Origin: Planctomycetota bacterium | Lineage (GTDB): Bacteria; Planctomycetota; UBA1135; GCA-002686595 | DNA: 64,000 nucleotides | Assembly (NCBI GenBank): GCA_016714045.1 | Contig: JADJNY010000010.1 | Span: 62,001-126,000, forward strand | Direction of reading: 5' to 3' | Shown here: one piece after another, positions 8,872-17,468 of the stretch | Numbering within the stretch: the stretch's first letter is position 1 | Layout: each line of letters starts with the position of its first letter | The notes under the pieces: model-generated | The model's database searches: none | Told to the model about the DNA's origin: nothing | The model's input: only the letters and a program-made list of their open reading frames with translations | Program-made: the position numbers and the translations under genes

Positions 8872-11658
8872 ATGAACATGAGCTTGCACGTAACCTCTCT
8901 GCTGTTGCTCTCCATCGCATCGCTCCGCGGCTCGCCCGCGGTCGCGCAGACGTGCCTCGGTCCGTCGGTGTTCGCCGCTTCGGGCTCGCGCGTCGTGCAT
9001 GCGCCAGCAGGCTGCCAGGGGGGCGCGCCGCCCGTGTGCGGCGGCGTTTGCGTGGAAGATGACCTGGTCTCGTGGACTGCGCCGGTCAACGGGCGTGCCA
9101 CGATGACCGCTTCGGGGGATCCGTACCTTCCGTTCGGATGGATGCACCAGTTCGATTGCGCGGCGAACCAAACGTACGCCGTGGAGGTCGGTCACGGAGG
9201 CGACTGCGGCTCATACTTCCCGGGAATTGGATGCCTCGGCAGCCCGACCAGCTGCGGCTTCTCGCCCTACCTCTCGAACTGGGTGATCAGCGTCGAGCCG
9301 AACTCCGGGGACTGCTGCACCGACCCAGTGGCGATTTCCGGTCCGGGGCCACACGCGTTCGACAACACGTCGGCTTCGACCGCCATCGACGGACAACTCG
9401 ATCTCTCGTGCTCGCAGTACGGATCGACCGCGCTGTTGCAGGACGTCTGGTTGCGCTGGCAGACACCGTCGAGCGGCACGGCGTGGCTGACGACCTGTGG
9501 CACGACGACGGGCAATCCGAAGGTCGCCGTGCGCCTGGGCTCGGACTGTTCCGCGCCGCCGATCGTGTGCGCGGACGACACCGTGTGCGGGAACGGCGTG
9601 CTGCTCAGCTTCCCCGTGATCGCGGCGAGCGACTACATGATCCAGATCGGCCGCTCGCCGACGGACGCCAGCGGCGCGGCCGTCGTCGGCAGCTTCCGCA
9701 TCTGCGTGAGCGCGTCGACCGCCGACTGCGACTTGGACGGCGTGCCGGACGCGTGCGAGATCGAGTTCGGTTGGGAGCTCGACTGCAACGGCAACCTGAC
9801 CTCCGACAGCTGCGAAGTCGCCTCCGGTTCGGTGCCCGACTGCAACGTCGACGGGATCCCCGACGGTTGCCAGGGTGGTCCGCTCACGGTGCTCGGGAAC
9901 CCGGCTGACCAGCTCGTGAACCTCGGCACCACCGCGACGTTCTCGGTCACCGCGGCCGGCATCGCGCCGCTTCAGTACCAGTGGCGTCGCAACGGCGTGA
10001 ACCTCGTCGACGGCGGCGGGATCAACGGGTCGACGACGAACGAGCTCTCGATCGCGAACGCCGGAGCCGCCGATCGCGGCGCCTACGACGTGATCGTGAG
10101 CGACGCGTGCGGCGTGCTCCCGAGCGCCTCCGCGGAGCTCGACCTCGTCGCCGGCGAGTCGTTCTGCTACGGCGATGGGTGGGAGGCCGCGAGCTGGTTC
10201 AGGCTCGAAGGAAGTCCGGGCTCCGACGTGTACGACTTCGAGGTCTTCGACGACGGTTCGGGGCCGCGCCTTTTCGCCGCGACGAGCAGCGGCGTCCACG
10301 CCTGGAACGGAAGCACGTGGACCTCGCTGCCGCTCCCGCCGGGCGTCGTACGCGCGCTCACCGTCGGGGACGGCGACGGACCGGGTCCGCAGCCGGTGTC
10401 GCTGTTCGCGGGCGGCGAGTTCGACGCCGCGGCGATCGGGTTGCGCCACGTCGCGCGTTGGAACGGCACGACCTGGGTCGCGCTCGGCAGCGGCGCGACT
10501 GCGGGAGTCGACGGCGTCGTCAACGACCTGCAGTTCTTTGGATCCCCTGGATCCCCTGTGCCGTCGCTCTACGTCGGAGGCGACTTCTCGTCGGCGGGTG
10601 GTCAGTCGATCACGGACGTAGCGCGCTGGGACGGCTTCACTTGGTTCTCGGCGGGCTCGTTTCCCAACTTCGGCAGTGGGCGACGCGTCACGAGCTTCGC
10701 CACGCACTTGGGCAGCCTGTACGCCGCGCTCGATGCGAGTGCCGGTACCGCGCGCGGTCTCTACACATGGAACGCTGGGTCTTGGATTCAGGTGCTTCAG
10801 CCCGGTTCGCCGATCCTCGCGCTCGCGTCCTTCGATCCCGATGGAACGGGCGCCGCTCCCGCCGACCTCTACATGGGATTGCTCGGCGGGAGCGCGTTGA
10901 TGCGCTTGGGGGGAAGCAGCTCCTTCGGCATCGCTGGCACGGTCGAGCGCCTGTTCGCCGTCGATGCCACGGTCGATCAACCCGGGCGCTTGTTCGTCAC
11001 CGGGACGTTCGCCACGGCCGGAGGCGCTAGCGCGGCATCGCTGGCCTTCTTCGACGGCACGTCGATGCGCGTGCCCGCCGAGGGCCTCGTGCTCGGCCCC
11101 AACGTCGGAACCGGACGTGCGCTCGCCGTGGCGCCGACAATCGGCGGAAGCGGATCGTCGCTGTACGTCGGCGGCACGTTCGACGCTGCAGGCGGAGTCA
11201 CGGCTAGCCGCGCCGCACGCGCGACGCTCGACAGCGTCCTGTGTCCGTGTGGCAACGTCGGCGCGGCCGGACGCGGCTGCGCGAACTCGACGAACCCCGC
11301 GGGAGCGTTGCTACGCGCGACGGGTGTCACGGCCGACGACTCGATCGTGCTCCACGGCTCGGGCATGCCCGCGACGGTGACGTGCATCTACCTGCAAGGC
11401 GATCTGCAAGGCAGCGTCGTGTTCGGCGACGGCGTGCGCTGCGCGGGCGGCAACCTGATCCGCTTGCGCGCGAAGGCGAACAGCTCCGGCGCGTCGTCGT
11501 ACCCCGATCTCGGCGATCCGTCGGTCGCGGCGCGAGGCCAAGTCACGCCCGGCAGCGGCGTCGTGCGCCAGTACCAGACGTACTATCGCAACGCCGCGAC
11601 GGCGTTCTGCCCGCCTGCGACGTTCAACGCGACGAACGGGATCCGGCTCGTGTGGTGA
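8872..11658 (+). CDS. large secreted protein: calcium-loop, Ig-like and propeller modules with Cys-rich C-terminal domain
   Basis: 928 residues with a clear signal peptide (MNMSLHVTSLLLLSIASLRG, cleavage likely after AVAQ). Order of parts: a Cys-containing N-terminal region; two thrombospondin-3-like calcium loops (DCDLDGVPDACE, DCNVDGIPDGCQ, residues about 284-333); an Ig-like domain (about 339-427, with YQWRRNG and DRGAYDVIVSDAC); a propeller-like region with repeated ARWNGTTW/ARWDGFTW units (about 436-783); and a C-terminal domain opening with CPCGNVGAAGRGC (from about 790) of a type I associate with planctomycete secreted proteins. ATG 8872 is chosen because the signal peptide begins there. 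The gene is less GC-rich than its neighbours and sits alone between direct repeats. Its function is unknown; adhesion or surface display is plausible. Confidence 0.8.
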   Translation: MNMSLHVTSLLLLSIASLRGSPAVAQTCLGPSVFAASGSRVVHAPAGCQGGAPPVCGGVCVEDDLVSWTAPVNGRATMTASGDPYLPFGWMHQFDCAANQTYAVEVGHGGDCGSYFPGIGCLGSPTSCGFSPYLSNWVISVEPNSGDCCTDPVAISGPGPHAFDNTSASTAIDGQLDLSCSQYGSTALLQDVWLRWQTPSSGTAWLTTCGTTTGNPKVAVRLGSDCSAPPIVCADDTVCGNGVLLSFPVIAASDYMIQIGRSPTDASGAAVVGSFRICVSASTADCDLDGVPDACEIEFGWELDCNGNLTSDSCEVASGSVPDCNVDGIPDGCQGGPLTVLGNPADQLVNLGTTATFSVTAAGIAPLQYQWRRNGVNLVDGGGINGSTTNELSIANAGAADRGAYDVIVSDACGVLPSASAELDLVAGESFCYGDGWEAASWFRLEGSPGSDVYDFEVFDDGSGPRLFAATSSGVHAWNGSTWTSLPLPPGVVRALTVGDGDGPGPQPVSLFAGGEFDAAAIGLRHVARWNGTTWVALGSGATAGVDGVVNDLQFFGSPGSPVPSLYVGGDFSSAGGQSITDVARWDGFTWFSAGSFPNFGSGRRVTSFATHLGSLYAALDASAGTARGLYTWNAGSWIQVLQPGSPILALASFDPDGTGAAPADLYMGLLGGSALMRLGGSSSFGIAGTVERLFAVDATVDQPGRLFVTGTFATAGGASAASLAFFDGTSMRVPAEGLVLGPNVGTGRALAVAPTIGGSGSSLYVGGTFDAAGGVTASRAARATLDSVLCPCGNVGAAGRGCANSTNPAGALLRATGVTADDSIVLHGSGMPATVTCIYLQGDLQGSVVFGDGVRCAGGNLIRLRAKANSSGASSYPDLGDPSVAARGQVTPGSGVVRQYQTYYRNAATAFCPPATFNATNGIRLVW

Positions 11659-11672
11659 TCGGCGCGGCGCCC

Positions 11673-11729
11673 GTCAGCGCGAGCGCCGCAGCCAGTACAT
11701 CAACGACACCGCCGCGAACACGTCCTCGA
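11673..11729. repeat. 57-bp direct repeat, right copy
   Basis: Perfect match to 8445-8501, 3,228 bases away and in the same orientation. This copy is the 3' end of the intact-looking NUDIX gene. Recombination between the two copies would delete the whole secreted-protein gene while leaving one NUDIX end in place. Confidence 0.9.
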
Positions 11730-12099
11730 CGCGTCCTGAGTCGAGCAGCGCCTCGACTTCGCCGCGCGTGAAGCTCTGCACGAGGATCTGCTCGCAGTCC
11801 TCGGGCTCGTGTTCGCCGAGGCGCACGCAGTCCTTCGCGACGAACACGTGCGCGTAGTGGTCGCTGATCCCGTTGATCGGGTAGAAGCCCGGCAACCGCT
11901 CCCACGAGCCCGCGCGGTGGCCCGTCTCCTCGTGCAGCTCGCGCTCGGCGCACAGCTGCGCCTCCTCGCCGTCGAGCATGCGGCCCGCGGGCACTTCCCA
12001 GTGCGTCTTGCCGTGCGGATGACGGTATTGGCCGATGAGCACGATGCGCCCGTCGGGGAGCACGGGCACGACCGCGACCGCGTCGGGGATCTCGATCAC
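11674..12099 (-). CDS. NUDIX hydrolase, ADP-ribose pyrophosphatase-like
   Basis: Hydrolyses a nucleoside diphosphate linked to another moiety, by similarity to ADP-ribose pyrophosphatases. The NUDIX box is present as G-x5-E-x7-RELHEETG, following VAVVPVLPDGRIVLIGQYRH. From the GTG at 12099 the protein has 141 residues, but the same frame continues upstream with family-like sequence (RIYHSRWCGLRRDWIQLKDG) for about 35 residues without any ATG, GTG or TTG before the stop at 12265-12267. So either a non-standard start (a CTG lies at 12189) is used or an indel separates the true start. It converges with the secreted-protein gene 15 bases away. Confidence 0.8.
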   Translation of the reverse strand: MIEIPDAVAVVPVLPDGRIVLIGQYRHPHGKTHWEVPAGRMLDGEEAQLCAERELHEETGHRAGSWERLPGFYPINGISDHYAHVFVAKDCVRLGEHEPEDCEQILVQSFTRGEVEALLDSGRVEDVFAAVSLMYWLRRSR

Positions 12100-12313
12100 G
12101 TGGTACTCCTGCTCACGGCCGTCCTTGAGCTGGATCCAGTCGCGGCGCAGCCCGCACCAGCGCGAGTGGTAGATGCGCTCCGTGCGCAGCGTCGGGAACG
12201 GCGCGAACGGAGCGGGGTTCGGCGGAGCGGCGTCGCGCGCGGGGCTCGATCCGCTCGCGGCGTGCTATCGCGCGCCGCCTTCGCTCCCGCTCTTCGAGTC
12301 GCTCGCCACGGGC

Positions 12314-15151
12314 TCAGTGCTTCCCTTGCGCGCCGGCTTCGGGCCACAGCGCGCGCCAGTCGCGCTTCGCGTCCGTCGCGCGGCCCGCGAGCTTCGCGAG
12401 CAGCGCGGGGGAGACGCGCAGGTCTTCGAGCGCCGTGTCCGACAGCACGCGGCCGCACGCCTCGACGATGCTGTCCGCGTCGAGGTGCTGGTACGCGAAG
12501 ACCTCGTCGGGCCGGCCGCACTTGCTGAACTTGCGCACGGCGAGCGTCACCTGCTTCACGCCGACGATCGAGCCGACGTTGTCGAGCAGGCCCGCCTCGC
12601 CGTCGCACACCGCGACGACGGGGACGCGCCGCCCGGCGATCGAGACGAGGCCCGCTTCGCTGTCGCCCGCGCCTTCCACCGCGTGCAGGTCGCCCGTGAT
12701 GCCGAGTCCTTCGCGCAGGTGGCGATACTCGTCCTGCTCGCCGAGGATGCCGAGCAGCAGTTCGGGCGAGCTGACGACGATCACGTTCGCGAAGAGGCCC
12801 TTCCCCAGGAGCTTCGCGCTCGCCTCGAGCGCTTCCGTGACGAGCGAGCCCATCACGAACACGTTCACGACGTTGTCGCCCGGCTCGTACCCCGCGTAGC
12901 CCTTCCAGTCGACGAGGTACCAACCGCCCGCGAGGCAGTCGCGCCGCACACGCTGGAGGAGCTCCGCGTCGGGGAGCGTCGCGATGCTCGACTCGTCGAG
13001 CGCGTCACCCCATTCGGCGCCGCCGTTCGCGGGCTTGAGCGCGCCCTCGAACGGCTGCTTGCTCGCCGCCTGCTTGCGCACGTTCTCGAGCAGCAGCGAC
13101 TGCTGCAGTCCGCGCGTCACGCCGCGCACGAGCACGCCGCGCCGACCTTCGTTGTCGTCCTCCATCTGGCGGCGCACCGCGTCGGAGAGGATCCAGTCCA
13201 TCTCGACCACGAAGGCGGGCTCCCACGTGATCAGGTTGGGGATCTGGATGTCGCTCTTCCACGAGTGCTGCGCGCCCTCGGGCGCGAGCGTCACGCCCGA
13301 CGGCGTGCCCAGGCAGACGAACTCGGCGCCCCAGTAGAGGTTGTAGTAGAGCTGGTCGAGCGCGCGTTTGATGAAGAAGTCGTAGACGGTCATGATCGGG
13401 AAGAACGGCACGCCCGTGTAGTGGCCCATCTTCCCGAACGAGCCCGCCGCGCTCATGCAGTTCGCTTCCGCGATCTCGAAGCGGATGTGGCGCGTCCACG
13501 GGTCGTCCGCGGTGATCAGGTCCGGGTGCTTCGGATCGAGCTGCAGCTTGCGCGTCATGTCCGACTGGTGGTCGGGACCGTAGATGCGCTGGTCGAGCAC
13601 GGGCGAGATGTTCGTGCTCGTGCCGACGTCGGGCGACAGCGTGAGGATCATGTCCGCGGCCGTGCGCCAGCGCTGCTCGAGCGTGGAGAGCTCCTTCGAG
13701 CTCGAGATGCCGGTCTTCGGGCCGCCTTCGTCCTCGGTGCCGATGCGCACGAGCTTCGCGGCGATCTGGCCCCACATCCACTGCGTGTGCGCGATGGGGA
13801 AGAGCTTCGTGTCGATCTCGAGCGCGTCCGTCACGCCGCCGTCGGCAGCGATGCGGCGGCGCACCTCGGCGCGGTTCTCGATGCGCATCGCCTGCACGGC
13901 TTCGATGCCGCGGCGGAAGCGGTCGCGGCGCTCCGCGAGGTACTCGGCTTCGGAGGAACCCGCGAGGAACAGCGCGAACGGGTCCTCGACGGAGAGGCCG
14001 TTCTTCGCGAGCAGCGCGTGGATCTCCTTCTCCTCGGGCAGCGTGGAGTGGTTCGACGGGTGCGCGCGGCACTCGAGGCCCCAGCCCTTGAGCGTGTGCG
14101 CGAGGATCATGTACGGCGCGCTCGCGTCGCGGCGGGCGGTCGTGTACGCCTCGACGAGCTTCTCCATGCAGTGCCCGCCGAGGTCGCCGAACGCGCGCAC
14201 GAGGTCCGCGTCGGAGAGCGCGCGCACGAGCTTCTCGCAGTCGGGGCTGCGCTCCGTCGCGAAGCGGCGCATCTCGTTCGCGTCGCCCTTGAGCACGAGC
14301 ATCTGGAACTCGTAGTCGGTGAGCTTGCCCTCGAAGAGCTTCTTGAATCCCGCGCCGCCGGGGCGCGCGAAGAGCTCCTCGCGGTACGCGCCGTGGCGCA
14401 GCTGGATCACCTTCCAGCCGTTCGCGAGGCACGTCTTCTCGATGCGGTCGCAGTCAGCACCCGCGAGGCTGCGCTCGTTCGGGATGCGCGTGCCGTCGAG
14501 GTTCTGGCGGTTGTAGTCGATGATCCAGGTGCAGTTCGTGAGCTGACGTTCGGCGACGTCGGGCAGGCACTCGAGCAGCGAGCCTTCGCGGAACTCGCTG
14601 TCGCCCATCATGCACCAGAAGTGGACGTCGTCCGGCGTCTTCCAGCCGTGGTCCTTCGCGTAGCGGTACGCGAGCGCCAGGTAGACGGCGGCGACGGGCG
14701 GGATGCCGACGGAGCCCGACGGCAGGAAGTGGAAGGAGTCGGGGTCCGTGCGCGCGTGGTAGCTCTGGAAGACGGGCTCCTCGCCGGGCTTCGGGAACTT
14801 GCGCAGGCGATGCAGCGCGCCCTTCGCCTCCTCGGCGCCGTACCAGCCGCCGCCCTCGTTCTCGGGCCGGCGATAGAGCTGCAGCAGGTGGTGCAGCGTG
14901 TGGTCGACGGGGGACGCGTGCGGCTTGCAGCACACGAAGTCCTGCGGCTCGCGCGACACGAGGTGCAGCGCCGCGAGCAGGTGCATCGACGACGCGCACG
15001 AGGCCGGGTGACCACCGACCTTCGGGTCGCCGCGGCGCTTGTCCGGCCGGTGGTTCGCGATGTGGATCATCGTCATCGTCTGCGCGAAGGCGCGGTCGAC
15101 GATGCGGGTCAATACGGCGGACTGCGGAAGGGCGGTCGTGGCGGGGCTCAT
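12314..15151 (-). CDS. aceE: pyruvate dehydrogenase E1 component, homodimeric AceE type
   Basis: Thiamine-diphosphate enzyme that decarboxylates pyruvate and transfers the acetyl group to lipoyl-E2. It has 945 residues (E. coli AceE 887) and aligns along its length: the substrate-side segment with HPASCASSMHLLAALHL (48-64), the ThDP-binding motif GDSEFREG...IDYNRQNLDG (183-220), the middle domain, and the C-terminal transketolase-like part with YYNLYWGAEFVCLGTPSG. The motif has GDS where E. coli has GDG. No E2 (aceF) or E3 (lpd) gene is adjacent. The start codon ATG at 15151 gives MSPATTALPQ. It is divergent from the S9 peptidase at 15322. Confidence 0.85.
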   Translation of the reverse strand: MSPATTALPQSAVLTRIVDRAFAQTMTMIHIANHRPDKRRGDPKVGGHPASCASSMHLLAALHLVSREPQDFVCCKPHASPVDHTLHHLLQLYRRPENEGGGWYGAEEAKGALHRLRKFPKPGEEPVFQSYHARTDPDSFHFLPSGSVGIPPVAAVYLALAYRYAKDHGWKTPDDVHFWCMMGDSEFREGSLLECLPDVAERQLTNCTWIIDYNRQNLDGTRIPNERSLAGADCDRIEKTCLANGWKVIQLRHGAYREELFARPGGAGFKKLFEGKLTDYEFQMLVLKGDANEMRRFATERSPDCEKLVRALSDADLVRAFGDLGGHCMEKLVEAYTTARRDASAPYMILAHTLKGWGLECRAHPSNHSTLPEEKEIHALLAKNGLSVEDPFALFLAGSSEAEYLAERRDRFRRGIEAVQAMRIENRAEVRRRIAADGGVTDALEIDTKLFPIAHTQWMWGQIAAKLVRIGTEDEGGPKTGISSSKELSTLEQRWRTAADMILTLSPDVGTSTNISPVLDQRIYGPDHQSDMTRKLQLDPKHPDLITADDPWTRHIRFEIAEANCMSAAGSFGKMGHYTGVPFFPIMTVYDFFIKRALDQLYYNLYWGAEFVCLGTPSGVTLAPEGAQHSWKSDIQIPNLITWEPAFVVEMDWILSDAVRRQMEDDNEGRRGVLVRGVTRGLQQSLLLENVRKQAASKQPFEGALKPANGGAEWGDALDESSIATLPDAELLQRVRRDCLAGGWYLVDWKGYAGYEPGDNVVNVFVMGSLVTEALEASAKLLGKGLFANVIVVSSPELLLGILGEQDEYRHLREGLGITGDLHAVEGAGDSEAGLVSIAGRRVPVVAVCDGEAGLLDNVGSIVGVKQVTLAVRKFSKCGRPDEVFAYQHLDADSIVEACGRVLSDTALEDLRVSPALLAKLAGRATDAKRDWRALWPEAGAQGKH

Positions 15152-15321
15152 CGGGGTCGGTCGGGTCGAGGCGTGCCCGGGCGAACTCGGGCGGCGGTGC
15201 GGACGCTCGGCGGGGGAGCTCGGACGAGGCCGCGCTCCCGCGAACCCGCCAGCATATCCCCGGCGCGGGGGGGAGCCCAGGGGGGAGGAGGACGCCCGCG
15301 GACAGGGCAGAATGCGCGCGC

Positions 15322-17265
15322 ATGTCCTCGAACCCGACCCGCGTGCCGCGCTTCGCCTGCCTCGTGCTCCTCGCCTCCGCCTGCGCGGCGCCCGAACCGT
15401 CCTCGCGCCCGTCTCCGCCCGCGGTCGCGATGCGCGTCGACCTCGTCCGCGCGCTGCTCGAGGTGCGCGCGCCGTCGAATCCGGTGCGCGGCGCGCGGGG
15501 CGAGCTCTACGTGCGCGACTGGCCCGACGGCGTCAACCAGGTGTGGCGCCTGGAGCCCGACGGCGCGCGCACGCGCCTGACGAGCTTCACGGACGGCGCG
15601 AGCTCCTTCCTGCTCTCGCCCGACGGCGCGCGCCTGCTCGTCTCCGCGGCGAACGGCGGCAACGAAGAGGACCAGGTGTGGCTCCTCGGCGCGACGCGCA
15701 CGAACGCCGCGAGCTCGGCGCCCGAGCCGCTGCTCACGCGTCCGCGCACCGTCTTCAAGCCGCAGCTGTGGCTGCGCGGCTCGAGCTCCTTCCTCTACGT
15801 CGCGAACGACATGTCGCCCGAGGACTTCCACCTGTACCGCTTCGACTTCGAGGCGCCGGGTTCGTCGCGCGGCGCATCGACGAAGCTCTCGAGCGCGCCC
15901 GGCTCGTGGAGTGCGCAGGACGCGACGGCGGGCGCGGAGCGCGTGCTCTGCACGCGTTTCGTCTCCGAGTCCGAGGCGTACGCGTACGAGCTCGACGCGC
16001 GGACGGGGGCGCTCGCGCCGATCGGACCGCGGCCCGAGCGAGGCGAGACGTGCCACACGGCGTCGCTCGGCTACCTCCCTGGCGAACGAGCCGCGCTCGT
16101 CGAGTCCGACGCGCTCGACGGCAAGAAGCGCGTCTGGATGCACGACCTCGAGACCAAACGCGCCACGCGTCCGCTCGCGCGGCTCGAGCGCTACGAAGTC
16201 GACGAGACGCGCCTCTCCGACGAGCACGACCTGCTCGCGATCGTGTCCAACGAGGGCGGGTACGGCGTGCTCCACGTGTTCCGCCTGCCCGGGTTCGAGG
16301 AGGTCGAGCTTCCCGCGATGGAGCGCGGCGTCGTGACGCTGTCCGACCTGCGCGGCGGGAAGCTGCTCTTCACGCTCGCGAACGCGCACACGCCCGGCAT
16401 CGCGTTCGAACTCGCGCTCCCGGCCGAGGGCCGCGCCGTGCTGCGCCCCGTCACGACCGCGGCGACGGGGAGCGTCGACCTCGCGTCGCTCCGCGCGCCC
16501 GAGCTCGTCGCGTACCGTTCGTTCGACGGCCTCGAGGTGCCCGCGTTCCTCTACGTGCCCGCGACGCGGCGCGCGGACGAGCGGATCCCATTCGTCGTGC
16601 ACTTCCACGGCGGACCCGAGGGCCAGCACCGGCCCGGCTTCGACCGCACGGTGCAGGCGCTCGTCGCGGAGGGCTTCGGTGTGCTCCAGCCCAACGTGCG
16701 CGGGTCGACGGGGTACGGACGCGACTACCACCGCCTGGACGACCGCGAGAAGCGCTGGAACAGCGTCCAGGACGGCGTCGCCGCGGCGCGCTGGCTCGTC
16801 GAGCAGGGCTACGCGGAGGAGGGCCGCATCGCGGCGTACGGCGCGAGCTACGGCGGGTTCATGTCGGTAGCGACCGTGATCGAGGGCGAGGGCCTCTTCG
16901 GCGCGGGCGTCGACGTCGTCGGCATCGTGAACTTCGAGACGTTCCTCGAGCAGACCGCGGGGTATCGCCGCGCGCTCCGCGAGGCGGAGTACGGCTCGCT
17001 CGACGATCGCGGTTTCCTGCGGTCGATCTCACCGCTCCTGCGCGCCGACGAGATCCCGTGCCCGATGCTCATCGCGCACGGGTTGAACGATCCGCGCGTT
17101 CCCGTCGGCGAGGCGATGCAGCTCGCGACCGCGCTCCAGCGCCGCGGCGAAGACCCCGAGCAGCTCTACTTCACCGACGAGGGGCACGGGTTCCAGAAGC
17201 TCGAGAACCGCGCGCTCTTCACGGAGCGGATGCTGCGCTTCCTCGCTCGGACGATCGGCCGTTGA
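15322..17265 (+). CDS. S9 family (prolyl oligopeptidase-like) lipoprotein peptidase
   Basis: A 647-residue serine peptidase or acyl-aminoacyl peptidase. A short signal peptide ends in LLASAC, consistent with a lipoprotein anchored in the envelope. An N-terminal propeller-like region (about 40-390) precedes the alpha/beta hydrolase domain. The catalytic triad is visible: Ser509 in GASYGG, Asp590 in HGLNDPRVP and His622 in EGHGF. An oxyanion-side motif FHGGPEGQ precedes it. The likely substrate is short peptides. It lies divergent from aceE, with about 170 bases between the starts. Confidence 0.88.
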   Translation: MSSNPTRVPRFACLVLLASACAAPEPSSRPSPPAVAMRVDLVRALLEVRAPSNPVRGARGELYVRDWPDGVNQVWRLEPDGARTRLTSFTDGASSFLLSPDGARLLVSAANGGNEEDQVWLLGATRTNAASSAPEPLLTRPRTVFKPQLWLRGSSSFLYVANDMSPEDFHLYRFDFEAPGSSRGASTKLSSAPGSWSAQDATAGAERVLCTRFVSESEAYAYELDARTGALAPIGPRPERGETCHTASLGYLPGERAALVESDALDGKKRVWMHDLETKRATRPLARLERYEVDETRLSDEHDLLAIVSNEGGYGVLHVFRLPGFEEVELPAMERGVVTLSDLRGGKLLFTLANAHTPGIAFELALPAEGRAVLRPVTTAATGSVDLASLRAPELVAYRSFDGLEVPAFLYVPATRRADERIPFVVHFHGGPEGQHRPGFDRTVQALVAEGFGVLQPNVRGSTGYGRDYHRLDDREKRWNSVQDGVAAARWLVEQGYAEEGRIAAYGASYGGFMSVATVIEGEGLFGAGVDVVGIVNFETFLEQTAGYRRALREAEYGSLDDRGFLRSISPLLRADEIPCPMLIAHGLNDPRVPVGEAMQLATALQRRGEDPEQLYFTDEGHGFQKLENRALFTERMLRFLARTIGR

Positions 17266-17363
17266 CCGAAGGTCGCGACGCGGCGGCGCGTCGCCTCCAG
17301 TCCGGTTCCCGCGCGCGCTCGCGCAGCGGAAAAGACTTCCGGGCGCGTGCCGATCTCGCCCGC

Positions 17364-17383
17364 AACGGAGCGCGCGCTCCGTT
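17364..17383. repeat. perfect 20-bp palindrome downstream of the S9 peptidase
   Basis: AACGGAGCGC is followed directly by its exact complement GCGCTCCGTT. It lies 99 bases after the peptidase stop and 86 bases before the next gene. It could be a hairpin terminator without a T run, or a dyad operator for the lipoprotein gene downstream. Confidence 0.5.
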
Positions 17384-17468
17384 CTGACTTCAGCGGACCT
17401 ACCGCTCCGCTCGATGCACCCGCCGAGGCGTCCCCACGCCCACTGGTCCTCCTGCATCGAGGAAGTTC

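Noticed and set aside
8445..11729. Direct repeats considered as ends of an insertion sequence
   Set aside because: There is no transposase or inverted terminal repeat; the repeats are 3' ends of NUDIX coding sequence.
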